Positions 1 to 9,425 of a DNA stretch of 36,302 nucleotides are shown in pieces. This DNA comes from Parvularia atlantis. Its lineage: Eukaryota > Opisthokonta > Rotosphaerida. Position numbers and translations under genes: made by a program. Numbering within the stretch: position 1 is the stretch's first letter; the number at the start of each line of letters is the position of its first letter. Where the stretch lies: contig CALSCO010000161.1 of NCBI GenBank assembly GCA_943704415.1, forward strand, positions 1 through 36,302, in the 5' to 3' direction. Under the pieces are notes generated by a model. That model worked only from the letters and a program-made list of their open reading frames with translations, made no database searches and was not told the origin of the DNA.

Positions 1-2182
1 CGCTGTTGCACTGGCACGTGGGGTTCGTGCCGCACACGAGCTGGCCGTTCACACCGCAGCCGCGGTTGCCGTCGACGCAGTCGCACGTGTCGGTGTAGAA
101 CGGCGAGGCGGAGTTGCATTTGCATGCGCCGGTCGTGTAGTCGCACACGCCGTTGGCCGGGTTGCACGTCTTGCTGCACGCTTGGGCGATTTTGGTGAAG
201 GTTCCATCTGTGCGGCGTTCACGTCAGCTTCAGGCACAACCTGCGCAGGCTGGGCGGGCGTCTCGCACCCGTGCGGATGAGGAACAGCAGGTCGTTGTAG
301 TCGGGCGTGTTGGTGTTCTGCAGGTCCTCGAAGCCGAGGAGCACGCCGTACTGCGTCTTGACGAACGCGGCGTGCTGCTTGCCGTCCGTGTTGAGTGCCG
401 TCGGGTTGTGCGAGAACCACACGGGGTTCGGCTGGCGACACAAGCGTCAGCACGTGCATTGCCGGCGCACGGGCGCGCGCACCGACTTGGGGCCCACGAA
501 GAACTCATAGCTCGGGTCAATCGGGCAGCCCGCACGCGCCCAGCACGTGTAGTTGCGCGCGCCGTATCGGATGAGGCACGCCTGGAAGTCGTCGGTGCGG
601 TAGCTGTTGAAGCAGCGCGTGTTCATAGTCGATGCCAGTGCGGAGGCCTCGGCGCCTGCAAACGTGGGCGTGAGATGTACTGACCGAGCGCGGCGGCGGC
701 ACGGCGCACCGTCCTTGTGAAGGAAGAAGCCGATGCGCGTGTTGGCGGGGAACGGGCCGAGGTGCACGGTGTCACCCGCGTTGCGGCACTGGCGGTAGTA
801 GCCGCCCTTGGCCGTGTTGCCGACCGTGCCCTCGGCGGTGTTGGCCAGCGTGCGCGACGTGTCGGCAAAAACGTCGACCTGCGCGCGTCGTCAGCACGAC
901 TCGCACCCACAGTGAGCAGGAAGAACGCACAAAGGACCAATAGACGATCGAGTTGTCGGCGTTAATCAGATAAATGCCCATCTGCTGGCGCGTGGACGAG
1001 CCGTCGTAGACGTACGTCACATTGACCCAGCAGTTGCTCTGCGTGCATGTGAGCGTCGGGCTGCGGGCAGCGGCCGTGTGAGTCATTACTCGCCGCAGAC
1101 TGAGCGGTGTGAATCATGGCACGCACTCGAGCGGGTTGTTCGTGGTGCTGCTGTACGCGTTGAACGCGAGCGTCTGCTCCGGCGTGCGCGGCTTGCTTAA
1201 CGTCGGGTTCTCTGGGAAGAAGCTCGACAGCTGCGCACCACGAAAGTGAGAACACACATCGCCCAAAGGGCAGCTGCGCACCGCCCAGCTGACAAAGTTC
1301 GTGCCTGAGATGGCCGGCAGAGTCGCGAACGACGCGTTGTGAATCGTGCAGAGCGAGCCAATTGACGGGTTGATGTACGGCGCGATGCCGCCCACGGTGC
1401 GGAGCATGTCCATGGCGACGTAGTACTTTATGGCGCTCTGCGTATCATCGGAGCTGCCGCCGGCGCGCTCGGTGTACTGGTCGTACGGGTAGTAGTTGCT
1501 GGTGTCCGAGTTGTACTCGATTGGCGCGGCCTGGTTGCAGTTCGACATCACGACCTTGGTCGTCGGCGGTTGGTTCTGGCTGCAGTAGCACGCCTCCGAA
1601 GAAAACCAGTAGTTGTTACCGAACGCCGTGAACGTGTACGTCTTGTAGGCCGCGTACGCGTAACGGTAGTCTATTGGCGCGCCACGTGTGAGCTGCATAG
1701 CGCAAACGTGTGCAAACGGGCACGCACCGTTGTACAGGCAGTCCGCCGCGCACAGGCGCATGCTCAGTTTGTCGACCGTGTATGGCTGGCCAAAAGTTGA
1801 CGTCTTGTAGTCGATGTAGCATCCGACGACGAAGATTAAGTCGAAGCACGCCACAGACTGCGGGCCGACGGCGAGGAAGAGGTTCTTGAGCGTCTGGCCA
1901 GACGTGATCTGGAAGCAGCCGAGGACGTCGAACACCCCTGGGCGAAGCGCAGGAGCGGTGTCAGCTTCGCTCTCCATCACGTCGAAGCACGCGCGTGCAC
2001 GTACACTTGTTGGGCACGGTCTGGTTGCCCTTGTTGAGCGGGAAGTCCCACATGTAGGTGTCGGCGGGCACGTAGTTCGGGTAGCCCTGCTCGTACTTGT
2101 TGGGCACGAGCGTCTGCGCGGCCGCGAGCGATGCGAAGGCGAACGCCACGGCCGCGAGCGCGGCCGAGGCGGGCGCGCCCAT
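1..2182 (-). CDS. Secreted WSC-like / DUF4114 / Cys-rich protein (3' end beyond window)
   Basis: Starts at the ATG at 2182 with a clear signal peptide (MGAPASAALAAVAFAFASLA, cleaved near AAAQ). Eight introns are supported by matching phase: 2004-1938, 1727-1671, 1281-1231, 1126-1061, 930-879, 709-656, 482-432 and 268-208. About 574 residues lie in the window. Residues about 60-190 look like a WSC-type Cys-rich module (VLGCFQ ... CAADC ... CYCS). The stretch YGVLLGFEDLQN...DYNDLLFLI is the signature of DUF4114, a domain of extracellular proteins. After it comes an EGF-like run (CSKTC, CKCNS, CDCVDG) that continues off the window. Inference: an extracellular or cell-surface adhesion-type protein. 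The WSC call is weaker than the DUF4114 call. Two introns (57 and 51 nt) are in frame without stops, so retention would still give protein. Confidence 0.8.
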
Positions 2183-2762
2183 GGTTGCGGTCGACTGTGC
2201 GCGGCGCGGCACGTCAGCGCTGGTGAAAGGAAATTATACGCGCGCGAGGCGCGCCAGAAGGGGACATTTCGAGGCGAGCATGAGGGGAAAAACGCGAAGC
2301 TGCAGCAGAGGCGCGCGGCGGACGAGGCGGCCGCGAGAGGGAGCAGGGCAGCGTGGGACTGGGATAAGATACCCAAAACGCGTTTCGCATCTGATGATGG
2401 CTGAAACGCGCGACGTGTTTCGTCCCATGCTAGCACCGCCGCCGAGTGGCTATGCACGCCGCGACGTGTATCAGCCACGAAATGACCGCGTTTCGCCTGT
2501 ATTTACACCCGCGCTTCACATCGGCGCGCCCGACCGGCTTGACGACGACGATCGTTGCCGCACGTGCGTCACTTGTTGTGATGGCGTGCTGCTCTGTGCC
2601 GTCACAGGCAGCGCTGTCATATGCGACCTGCGCCACCGCACGACAGCCGCGTCAGCAGCAGCTTGTCCACTACCAGACGCACCTAGGCTCGGCCTCGAGG
2701 CGTTCGTCGGTGCGCCGTTGCTGCCGCTCAGCTCGCCGTACTGCTGCGCCGTCTCCGCCGCC
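2183..2762. promoter_or_regulatory. Intergenic region upstream of the secreted-protein gene
   Basis: 580 bases between two minus-strand genes: 3' flank of the small membrane protein gene and promoter of the WSC/DUF4114 gene. A minus-strand TATA-like element (TATAATTT, about 2230-2237) lies about 50 bases before the ATG, in a region otherwise very GC-rich. Long open frames on both strands here show no recognisable domain, and I regard them as GC-driven artefacts. Confidence 0.4.
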
Positions 2763-2993
2763 TCACGTTGCGGCACCGTCCCGCCCGGTCGCCGACGGCT
2801 CGTATGGCGGCGGGCGCTGGTGCGGCGGCAGCGCGATGTGCGGCGGGTAGCGCGGCTCGGTGCGGTTGATGCGCTCCCAGTCGGCGCGCGTGGCCTGCTC
2901 CTTGCGCGCCGTGCGCTCGAGCCGCCGCGCCTGCGCCAGCTGCCGCTCGGGGGCGCGCTTCTCGTAGTCCTTATTTTCCGTGCGGTGCGTGAG

Positions 2994-3027
<34 letters not shown>

Positions 3028-3175
3028 CGCACGTGCCTCGCACGCGAGCAAGTACCTCGTACAGCAGGTACCCGAGCACGTACAGCCCCGCGAGCGCGCC
3101 CGTGAGCACGGCCGCCTGCACCGGACGCGGCCACTTGTTCGGCTCCACGTGGCCGACGCTAGATGCGCGTGACAT
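2763..3175 (-). CDS. Small single-pass membrane protein, unknown
   Basis: Two exons, 108 residues. Exon 1 (3175-3056) encodes MSRASSVGHVEPNKWPRP followed by one hydrophobic segment (AAVLTGALAGLYVLGYLLYE). Exon 2 (2969-2763) encodes a charged, Arg/Glu-rich helix and a Pro-rich tail. The intron (3055-2970) starts GTACTT and holds a 31-base homopolymer run. N-terminal anchor plus charged helix recalls small mitochondrial inner-membrane subunits and assembly factors, but I cannot assign a family. The acceptor (ATAAG) is inferred from phase, so the exon junction is less certain than elsewhere. Confidence 0.5.
2994..3024. repeat. 31-base poly-C tract inside an intron
   Basis: An unbroken run of 31 C (G on the transcribed strand) within the only intron of the small membrane protein gene. 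A run of this length is prone to slippage, so the exact count may be an assembly estimate. Confidence 0.95.
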
Positions 3176-3580
3176 GCTGATCAAACTACAGCTACGGTGT
3201 GTGCCCAGCCTGTGCCACAGCGTCTGTAGACACATTTTGTGAGCGCAGGTGTACGGGTAAGCGCAGGTGTCAGTGAGCCACCGTGACCAAGAGCGAGCGT
3301 GTTGAACGCAGCTCGAACGCACACAGGCTGCCAGTGCACCGCACGTACCGGACGCGCGCAAGCAATCCGCACCTCCAGGTCGTCACATCGTCACATCTTG
3401 TCGATGCGAGCCACCCTCTCCGGCAGCGTCCTTCGCGTACTGCGACGCAGACACTTGCTCGGCGCGCTCAATCAAGACTTGCGGCGCGCGGTGACCGTGC
3501 ACTGACTTCCGCAAGAGTTAGGCCTGACACGATTTGTTCCACGTTCGTCGCGAGTGCGTTTCAATTCCATCAGCGTTGGG
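3176..3580. promoter_or_regulatory. Bidirectional intergenic region
   Basis: 405 bases between divergent starts (small membrane protein, minus; ABC transporter, plus). No TATA-like element, repeat or further exon is evident. Open frames here carry no domain and do not splice onto either gene. Confidence 0.4.
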
Positions 3581-4234
3581 ATGTCGATGTGCTGCGACGG
3601 CTTCTGGGCGCCCGAGGCGGCCGACTTCAGCCGCTGCGCACTGGCCCTGTGCGCTGCCCTCACTGCCCTCTGCCCATCACGTGCTGACCGCGGCCGCGGC
3701 CAGGCTGTTCGTGGTCGCGCCGCACGGCCTCGTCGTCATCGCCGCGCTGCTGACGGCGCTGTGGCTTCGACAAGCGCGTCGCGGGCGTCCGTTCATGCTG
3801 GGCACAGCGCCGCGGGCCGTGACGGCGCTGTGCGGCGCGGCGTTCGTTGTGGTGCTCGTCTACGTCGCCGTGGCGCGTCCGACGGCCGCGCTGCCGCTCG
3901 TCACGGCCGCGATTGTGCTGGCGACGTGGGCGTTGAGCGCCGCGCTGATAGCCGCGCACCACGCCGTCGCGCCGCATCGCCATGGGCTGCTGCTGCTGCG
4001 CGCGACATGGCTCGTGGCCGGCGCGGCCGCCGTCGTCGTGCTGCAGTCAGCCACGCGCGACGTCGACGAGACGCGCTGGACGCGCGTTGAGCGGGCCACG
4101 GCGATCGCGGGCGCGGCCGTCGTCGTCGCCATCGCGCTTATCGCGGCGCTGCTCTGGTCGTGGCGCGCCGTGCCGCCGGTGCTGCGGCAGGCGGCTGGCG
4201 ACGTGCGTGGTGCGTCGTTGCAGAACGACAACGG

Positions 4235-4267
<33 letters not shown>

Positions 4268-7200
4268 TCACCAGCAGCAGGACGACAACGACGACGGCGA
4301 GGTCGAGTGCGACGAGGGCAAGTTCCCGCTCAGCCACGTCTTCTTCTGGTGCGTGCGCGTCCTCGCCCGGCCTGCTTCGCAGAGCCGATCGGGCGGCGCG
4401 CAGGTGGGCGCACGGGCTGCTCCGCCGAGGCTTCGCGAGCGCCCTCGAGACGCCGCAGCTGCTCGGCCTCCCCGCGATGCTGATGGGCGCGTCGGTCGTG
4501 CAGTGCGTCGTGCGCGCGCGCTTGTGATCGACGTTTTGAAAGACGCGCGGCAGACACGCCGACGCCGTGCGCGACGCGGCCGAGCGGCACCGGCAGTCGG
4601 ACGTGCGCAGCGGGCGCTGGCTACTGCGCGCGCTGCTGGGCGTCTTTGGCGCGTCGTTCTTCCCGCTCGTGCGCTCTCACTGCTGCTGCTGCTGCTGCTG
4701 CTGCTGCCCGCGCTCCAGAGCTGATCGTGGACGTGCGCAGGGCTTGCTGCGTCTCGCCGCGGACCTGCTCGCGTTCGGCGCGCCCGTGTTCCTCAACGTG
4801 CTGCTCGCGAGCGTCGAGGCGCCCACGGACGAGTCGCCGACGCGCGGCTACGTCGCCGGTGCGCTCAGTCGTGCGTGCGTAAGGTCGATCAAGAGTCTGA
4901 TCGACGAGCACAGCCGCGCTGCTCGTGTCGTGCTCGGCGCTCTCGGCCTTCATCGGCACGCAGTTCAACTACCGTGTGGCCAAGACCGCACTTGCCCTGC
5001 GCGGCACCGTCGTCGCCGCAGTCTACGCCAAGTCGCTGTCGATCGCGCAGCGCTCGCGCGGCAGTGCGTCGCGTATGCTGCTAGCGGGGCGCGTTGCTCA
5101 ACGCGTACGCAGAGTACAGCACGGGCGCGATCACCAACTTTATGAGCTCGGACGCGGACCGCATCGAGAACGTGTGCCAGAGCTTCCATCAGGTGCGCGG
5201 CTTTGCTCGCGACGTAGCTATGCTCACGCGGCGCGCGCGCGAAAGATCTGGAGCCTGCCGCTGCAGATCGGCCTGTCGCTCTACCTGCTGTTTGCTCAGG
5301 TGCAGGTCGCGTTCGCGGCCGGCCTGGCGGTCGTGCTGCTGCTCGTGCCCGTGAACCGCTTCCTCGCGCTGCGCATCGGCTCGGTGCGGGACCTCTGTGC
5401 CGTTGCGCGCGTGTGCTCACAAGAACGACAGCTGTGCGGCGCGCTGATGGAGCACAAGGACGCGCGCGTGGCGACGACGAGCGAGGCCGTGACGGCGATT
5501 CGCGTCGTCAAGTGCGTGCGCTTGTTGCAGCCCTTGTGTGCTGATGGGCACGCGCCGCAGGTACTTTGCCTGGGAGGACGTGATTAGCGAGCGCGTCGAG
5601 CGCCACCGCGCGCCCGAGCTGGCCGTGCTGACGCAGCGCAAGTACCTCGACGCGTGGTGCGCAGCCGCAACGTGCGCACGGGCGAGCGCTCGCTGATGCT
5701 GTGTCGCAGGTGTGTCTACTTCTGGGCCACGACGCCCGTACTCATGTCGCTCGCGACCTTTGCGACCTACACGCTCAGCGGCAACGCGCTCTCGTCCGCG
5801 ACCGTGCGTTGCACTGACACGTTGTTGCGGCACTGCTCATGCGCCGCTATGCAAAGGTGTTCACGTGCCTGTCGCTGTTCAACATGCTCATCACGCCGCT
5901 CAACGCCTTCCCGTGGGTCATCAGCGGCGTTGTCGAGGCACTCGTGTCGCTCGGTCGTGTCGAGGCGTTCCTAGGTATGCGCGAACGACCGTGCCAGAGG
6001 GGGTGCTGCTCACGATGCTGTGTGTTCAGGCGAGCCCGACCGCGATCTCTCGGTGTTCAAGCGCCCGCCCGACGACGAGCCGGATGCGCTGCTGCGCTTC
6101 GATCGCGCGAGCTGGTCATGGGGCGACGCCGAGGACGAGCGCGTCCTGAGCGACGTCTCGCTCGCTGTGCGCCACAGCACGCTCACCGTGGTCGTCGGGG
6201 CCGTCGGCGCGGGCAAGACGTGCGTCTCGCGTGCTGCTGTCTATGCGCATGCTCACACGCAACTCGCTCAGTGCACTGCTGCGTGCGATGCTCGGCGACC
6301 TCGAACTGATCGAGGGCTCAGTCGCCTGCGTGGACGGACTGCACGACGGCTCGGTGGCGTACGTCACACAGGTGCGGTTGTGTCCGCGCCCGTCGTTTGC
6401 TTACGCGCGCGGTCGACAGGAGCCGTGGATCGTCAACGGAACGCTGCGCGACAACGTGCTCTTTGGCCGCCCGCTCGAAGTACGCTCGCGCGCGCTGCGG
6501 TCGTCTGCAATCGCTGAGGGCTCGGCGGTGCGGCAGCGCACCCGCCTGGACGCCGTGCTGGACGCGTGCGCGCTCGGGCCCGACGTCGCCGCAATGCCAC
6601 TGGGCGAGCGTACGGAGATCGGTGGCAACGGCATCAACTTGAGCGGTGGGCAGCGTGCGCGAGTGCGTGTGTCAGGTTGGTGCTTGGCGTGTCTCACGTC
6701 GCGTGCGCAGCTCGCCCTAGCCCGTGCGCTGTACCAGGACCGTGCCGTGTACCTGCTTGATGACCCGTTTGCGGCCGTGGACGCGGTCGTGGGCGCGCAA
6801 CTGCTGCAGCGCGTGGTCGTGGACGGCCTGCTGCGCGCCGGCAAGACCGTCGTGCTTGTCACGCACCAGGTGCAGTACGCCAGCCTGGCCGACCAGGTGC
6901 TGCTCGTCGAGCGCGGGCACGTTCGCACCTGCTCGACCGCCGACGTCAAGGCGCTGTTCAGCCTGCGATCGACCGCGCCGGCAGCGCAAGCGACGACAAC
7001 AACGACGCCTGCCGAGCAGCCTGCCAACGTCGACGTGTGCGTTTGCTGCTTCTTTGCGCCGTGGAGGTTGATGCGCAAGGGCACGATAGGCTGCCAGCCA
7101 CGAGCGACGCGGAGCCGGCCTCGCTCACGGTCGCCGAGACGCGCAACACGGGCAGCATCCGCGGGGCGGTCGTCGCACGCTACCTGCGCTCGGTCGGCTC

Positions 7201-9399
7201 GCCGTGGCTGCTGGCCGCGACGTTCGGTGCTGCCGTGGCTGGCCGTTGCTTGCCGCTCACTGACGCGCCCACAGGGAGCCTGGCACTGATGCAGGCCAGC
7301 AAGAACGTGAGCGACTGGTGGCTGTCGTACTGGGTCGCGTCCGAGGGCGCCGACGCGCGCGGGCTCGGCTTCTACCTCGGCCTGTACGCCGCGCTCGCGC
7401 TCACCAACTCGCTCTTCACGCTTGTGCGGTGCGTTGTTTTGGCCTGCGTAGTGCCGTCAGCTCGCTGATCGCGGCACGCACAGCTCGTTTGCGTTCGCCA
7501 AGACGTTTCTGCTCGCGGCCGCCAACGTGCACCGGCAGCTACTGCACGCCGTGCTGTCGACATCGGTGCTCTTCTTCGACCGCAACCCGGTGCGCGCACG
7601 ACTGAACATCGTGCAGCACAACGCGCTGAGCACGGCTGAGCAGGTCGGGCGCGTGCTCAATCGCTTCTCGGGCGACGTCTTTGCGATCGACGACGCTCTG
7701 CCGTTCCAGCTCAACATCTTCCTGGCGAACCTCTTCTCGTGCGCGCGCCTGATGCGGGACGCAGCCGACGGTCTCACGCCGCGCGCGCAGGCTGCTCGGC
7801 ACGCTCATCACGCTCGTGGCGCTGCTCCCGACCATGAGCCTCGTCGTGCTGCCGGTGCTGCTTGTGTACGCGGCCGTGCAGCGCTTCTATCGCATGACGT
7901 CGCGGTGCGCACCGGCCTCGCTCGCTGCCTTGCCGTGCTCACGTGAGGTGGCAGCGAGCTTAAGCGCCTCGAGTCGATCGCGCGCTCGCCGCTGTACGCG
8001 CACTTTTCTGAGACGATCGAAGGTGCGCCGAGTGACCGCTTGACGCCCGCCCGCTGATCGCGCAGCGTCCCACACAGGTGTCCCGGTCATCCGCGGCCTG
8101 TCGCTCGAGCGTGGCTTCCGGGAGCAGAGCCTGGCGCGGCTGCAGGCGCACCAGCGCACGCTTTTCAACGGCCTCGTGACGGGCCAGTGGCTGGGCACGC
8201 ACCTGCAGCTGCTCGGCGTGGTGCTGCTGTCGGGCGTGGCCTTTGGCGTGCTCTCGAGCACCATGTGCATGGCTTTGATCAGTTCGGACGACTGCTGACC
8301 GTCGCGACGCGCAGGCTGTCGGCGAGCGCGGCCGGCCTCGCTCTGACGTACGCGCTGCCCGTGACGTCGCTGCTGAGCGGCCTCGTCAGCTCGTTTGTCG
8401 CGACCGAGCGCGAGATGGTGGCGGTCGAGCGCGTGAGCGAGTACATCGACCTGCCGCCCGAGGACGGCGACGGCGTCGACAAGGCCGGCGAAACGTGGCC
8501 CGAGCACGGCGCCGTCGAGTTCCGCGACGTGCGGCTGCGCTACCCGTCGGCCGCCGCCGACGCACTGCGCCGCGTGTCGCTCTTGGTCGCGCCCGGCGAG
8601 AAGATCGGCATCGTCGGGCGCACGGGCGCGGCCAAGTCGACTCTGCTCGCGGCACTCTTCCGGCTTGTCCCAATCAGCAGCGGCACAATCGCGGTCGACG
8701 GTCACAACCTCGCCCGGCTGCCGCTGCGGGAAGTGCGGTGCGTCCTGCGCAGTCGACATGACACGTGCTGCTGACGCGTGTATGCCGCGCAGGTCGCGGC
8801 TTGCGATCATCACGCAGACGCCGACACTCGTCGTCGGCTCGTTCCGCGACAACGTCGACCCGCGGCGCGAGCTCGACGACGACGCGCTGTGGCGGCTGGT
8901 CGACGTGCGCGCCGTCTGCTCGATGTGTCGACGGCGCCGTCTGATGCGCGCGTGCAGCTGTGCCATCTGCGCGACGTGCTTCGGCCGCTCAGCCTGGACG
9001 CGCCCGTGTGCGGGCAGGGTGCCGAGATGTCGCTCGGGCAGAAGCAGCTCGTGTGCCTCGCGCGTGCACTCGCTCGCCGCACAACAGTGCTGTGCCTCGA
9101 CGAGGCCACGGCCGCGGTCGACCCCGCGACGGACGCCAAGGTGCAGGCGACGCTGCGCAACGTCTTTGGCGCGTGCACCGTGCTGATCATCGCGCACCGG
9201 TGCGGCTCCTCGACTGTTGTGCGCAACAGCTCGTCTGACGACAGCGCACAGGCTGCACACGGTGCTCGAGTGCGACCGCGTGGTGGTGATGGACCAGGGG
9301 CAGATCGTCGAGATCGGCGCACCAAACGAGCTGACGCAGCGCGCAGACGGGCGCTTTGCCGAGATGCTGCGCAGCGCAGAGACCGGGCCTGCGACGTAG
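3581..9399 (+). CDS. ABCC (MRP-type) ABC transporter
   Basis: 28 exons, 1462 residues, the normal length for a long MRP. TMD0 begins [19 protein letters not shown], matching the MRP N-terminus, and has several hydrophobic helices up to about residue 200. An Asn-Asp repeat linker (4226-4272) follows. TMD1 is followed by NBD1: Walker A GAVGAGKT (about 664), signature LSGGQ, and Walker B YLLDD with Asp where a catalytic Glu would sit, as is usual for ABCC NBD1. After TMD2, NBD2 has GRTGAAKST (about 1261), signature SLGQ, Walker [10 protein letters not shown] and His-loop IIAHR. Known role: ATP-driven export of organic anions and glutathione conjugates from the cytosol or into vacuoles. Odd: the last Walker A glycine of NBD2 is Ala. 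All intron phases sum to one open frame. Confidence 0.95.
4226..4272 (+). repeat. Coding Asn-Asp (AACGAC) repeat
   Basis: Tandem six-base repeats encode an acidic Asn-Asp run, followed by a Gln/Asp stretch, in the cytosolic linker between TMD0 and the ABC core. The unit keeps frame, so length changes would be tolerated. Confidence 0.9.
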
Positions 9400-9425
9400 A
9401 CTAGTCTGTACAGTTAAAGCGATCA
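9400..9425. other. 26-base gap between convergent stop codons
   Basis: The TAG of the ABC gene ends at 9399 and the TAA of the GEF gene occupies 9428-9426. Both 3' UTRs and poly(A) sites must therefore overlap the opposite gene. No AATAAA or TGTAA signal is seen in the gap. Confidence 0.8.

Noticed and set aside
2097-3242. 381-residue plus-strand open frame
   Set aside because: Its Pro-rich run comes from the poly-C tract and it lies antisense to the small membrane protein; no domain is seen.
7887-9260. 457-residue open frame on the minus strand across the ABC transporter
   Set aside because: It lies antisense to well-supported exons of the pump, is Arg/Ala-rich and shows no domain; typical shadow of GC-rich coding DNA.
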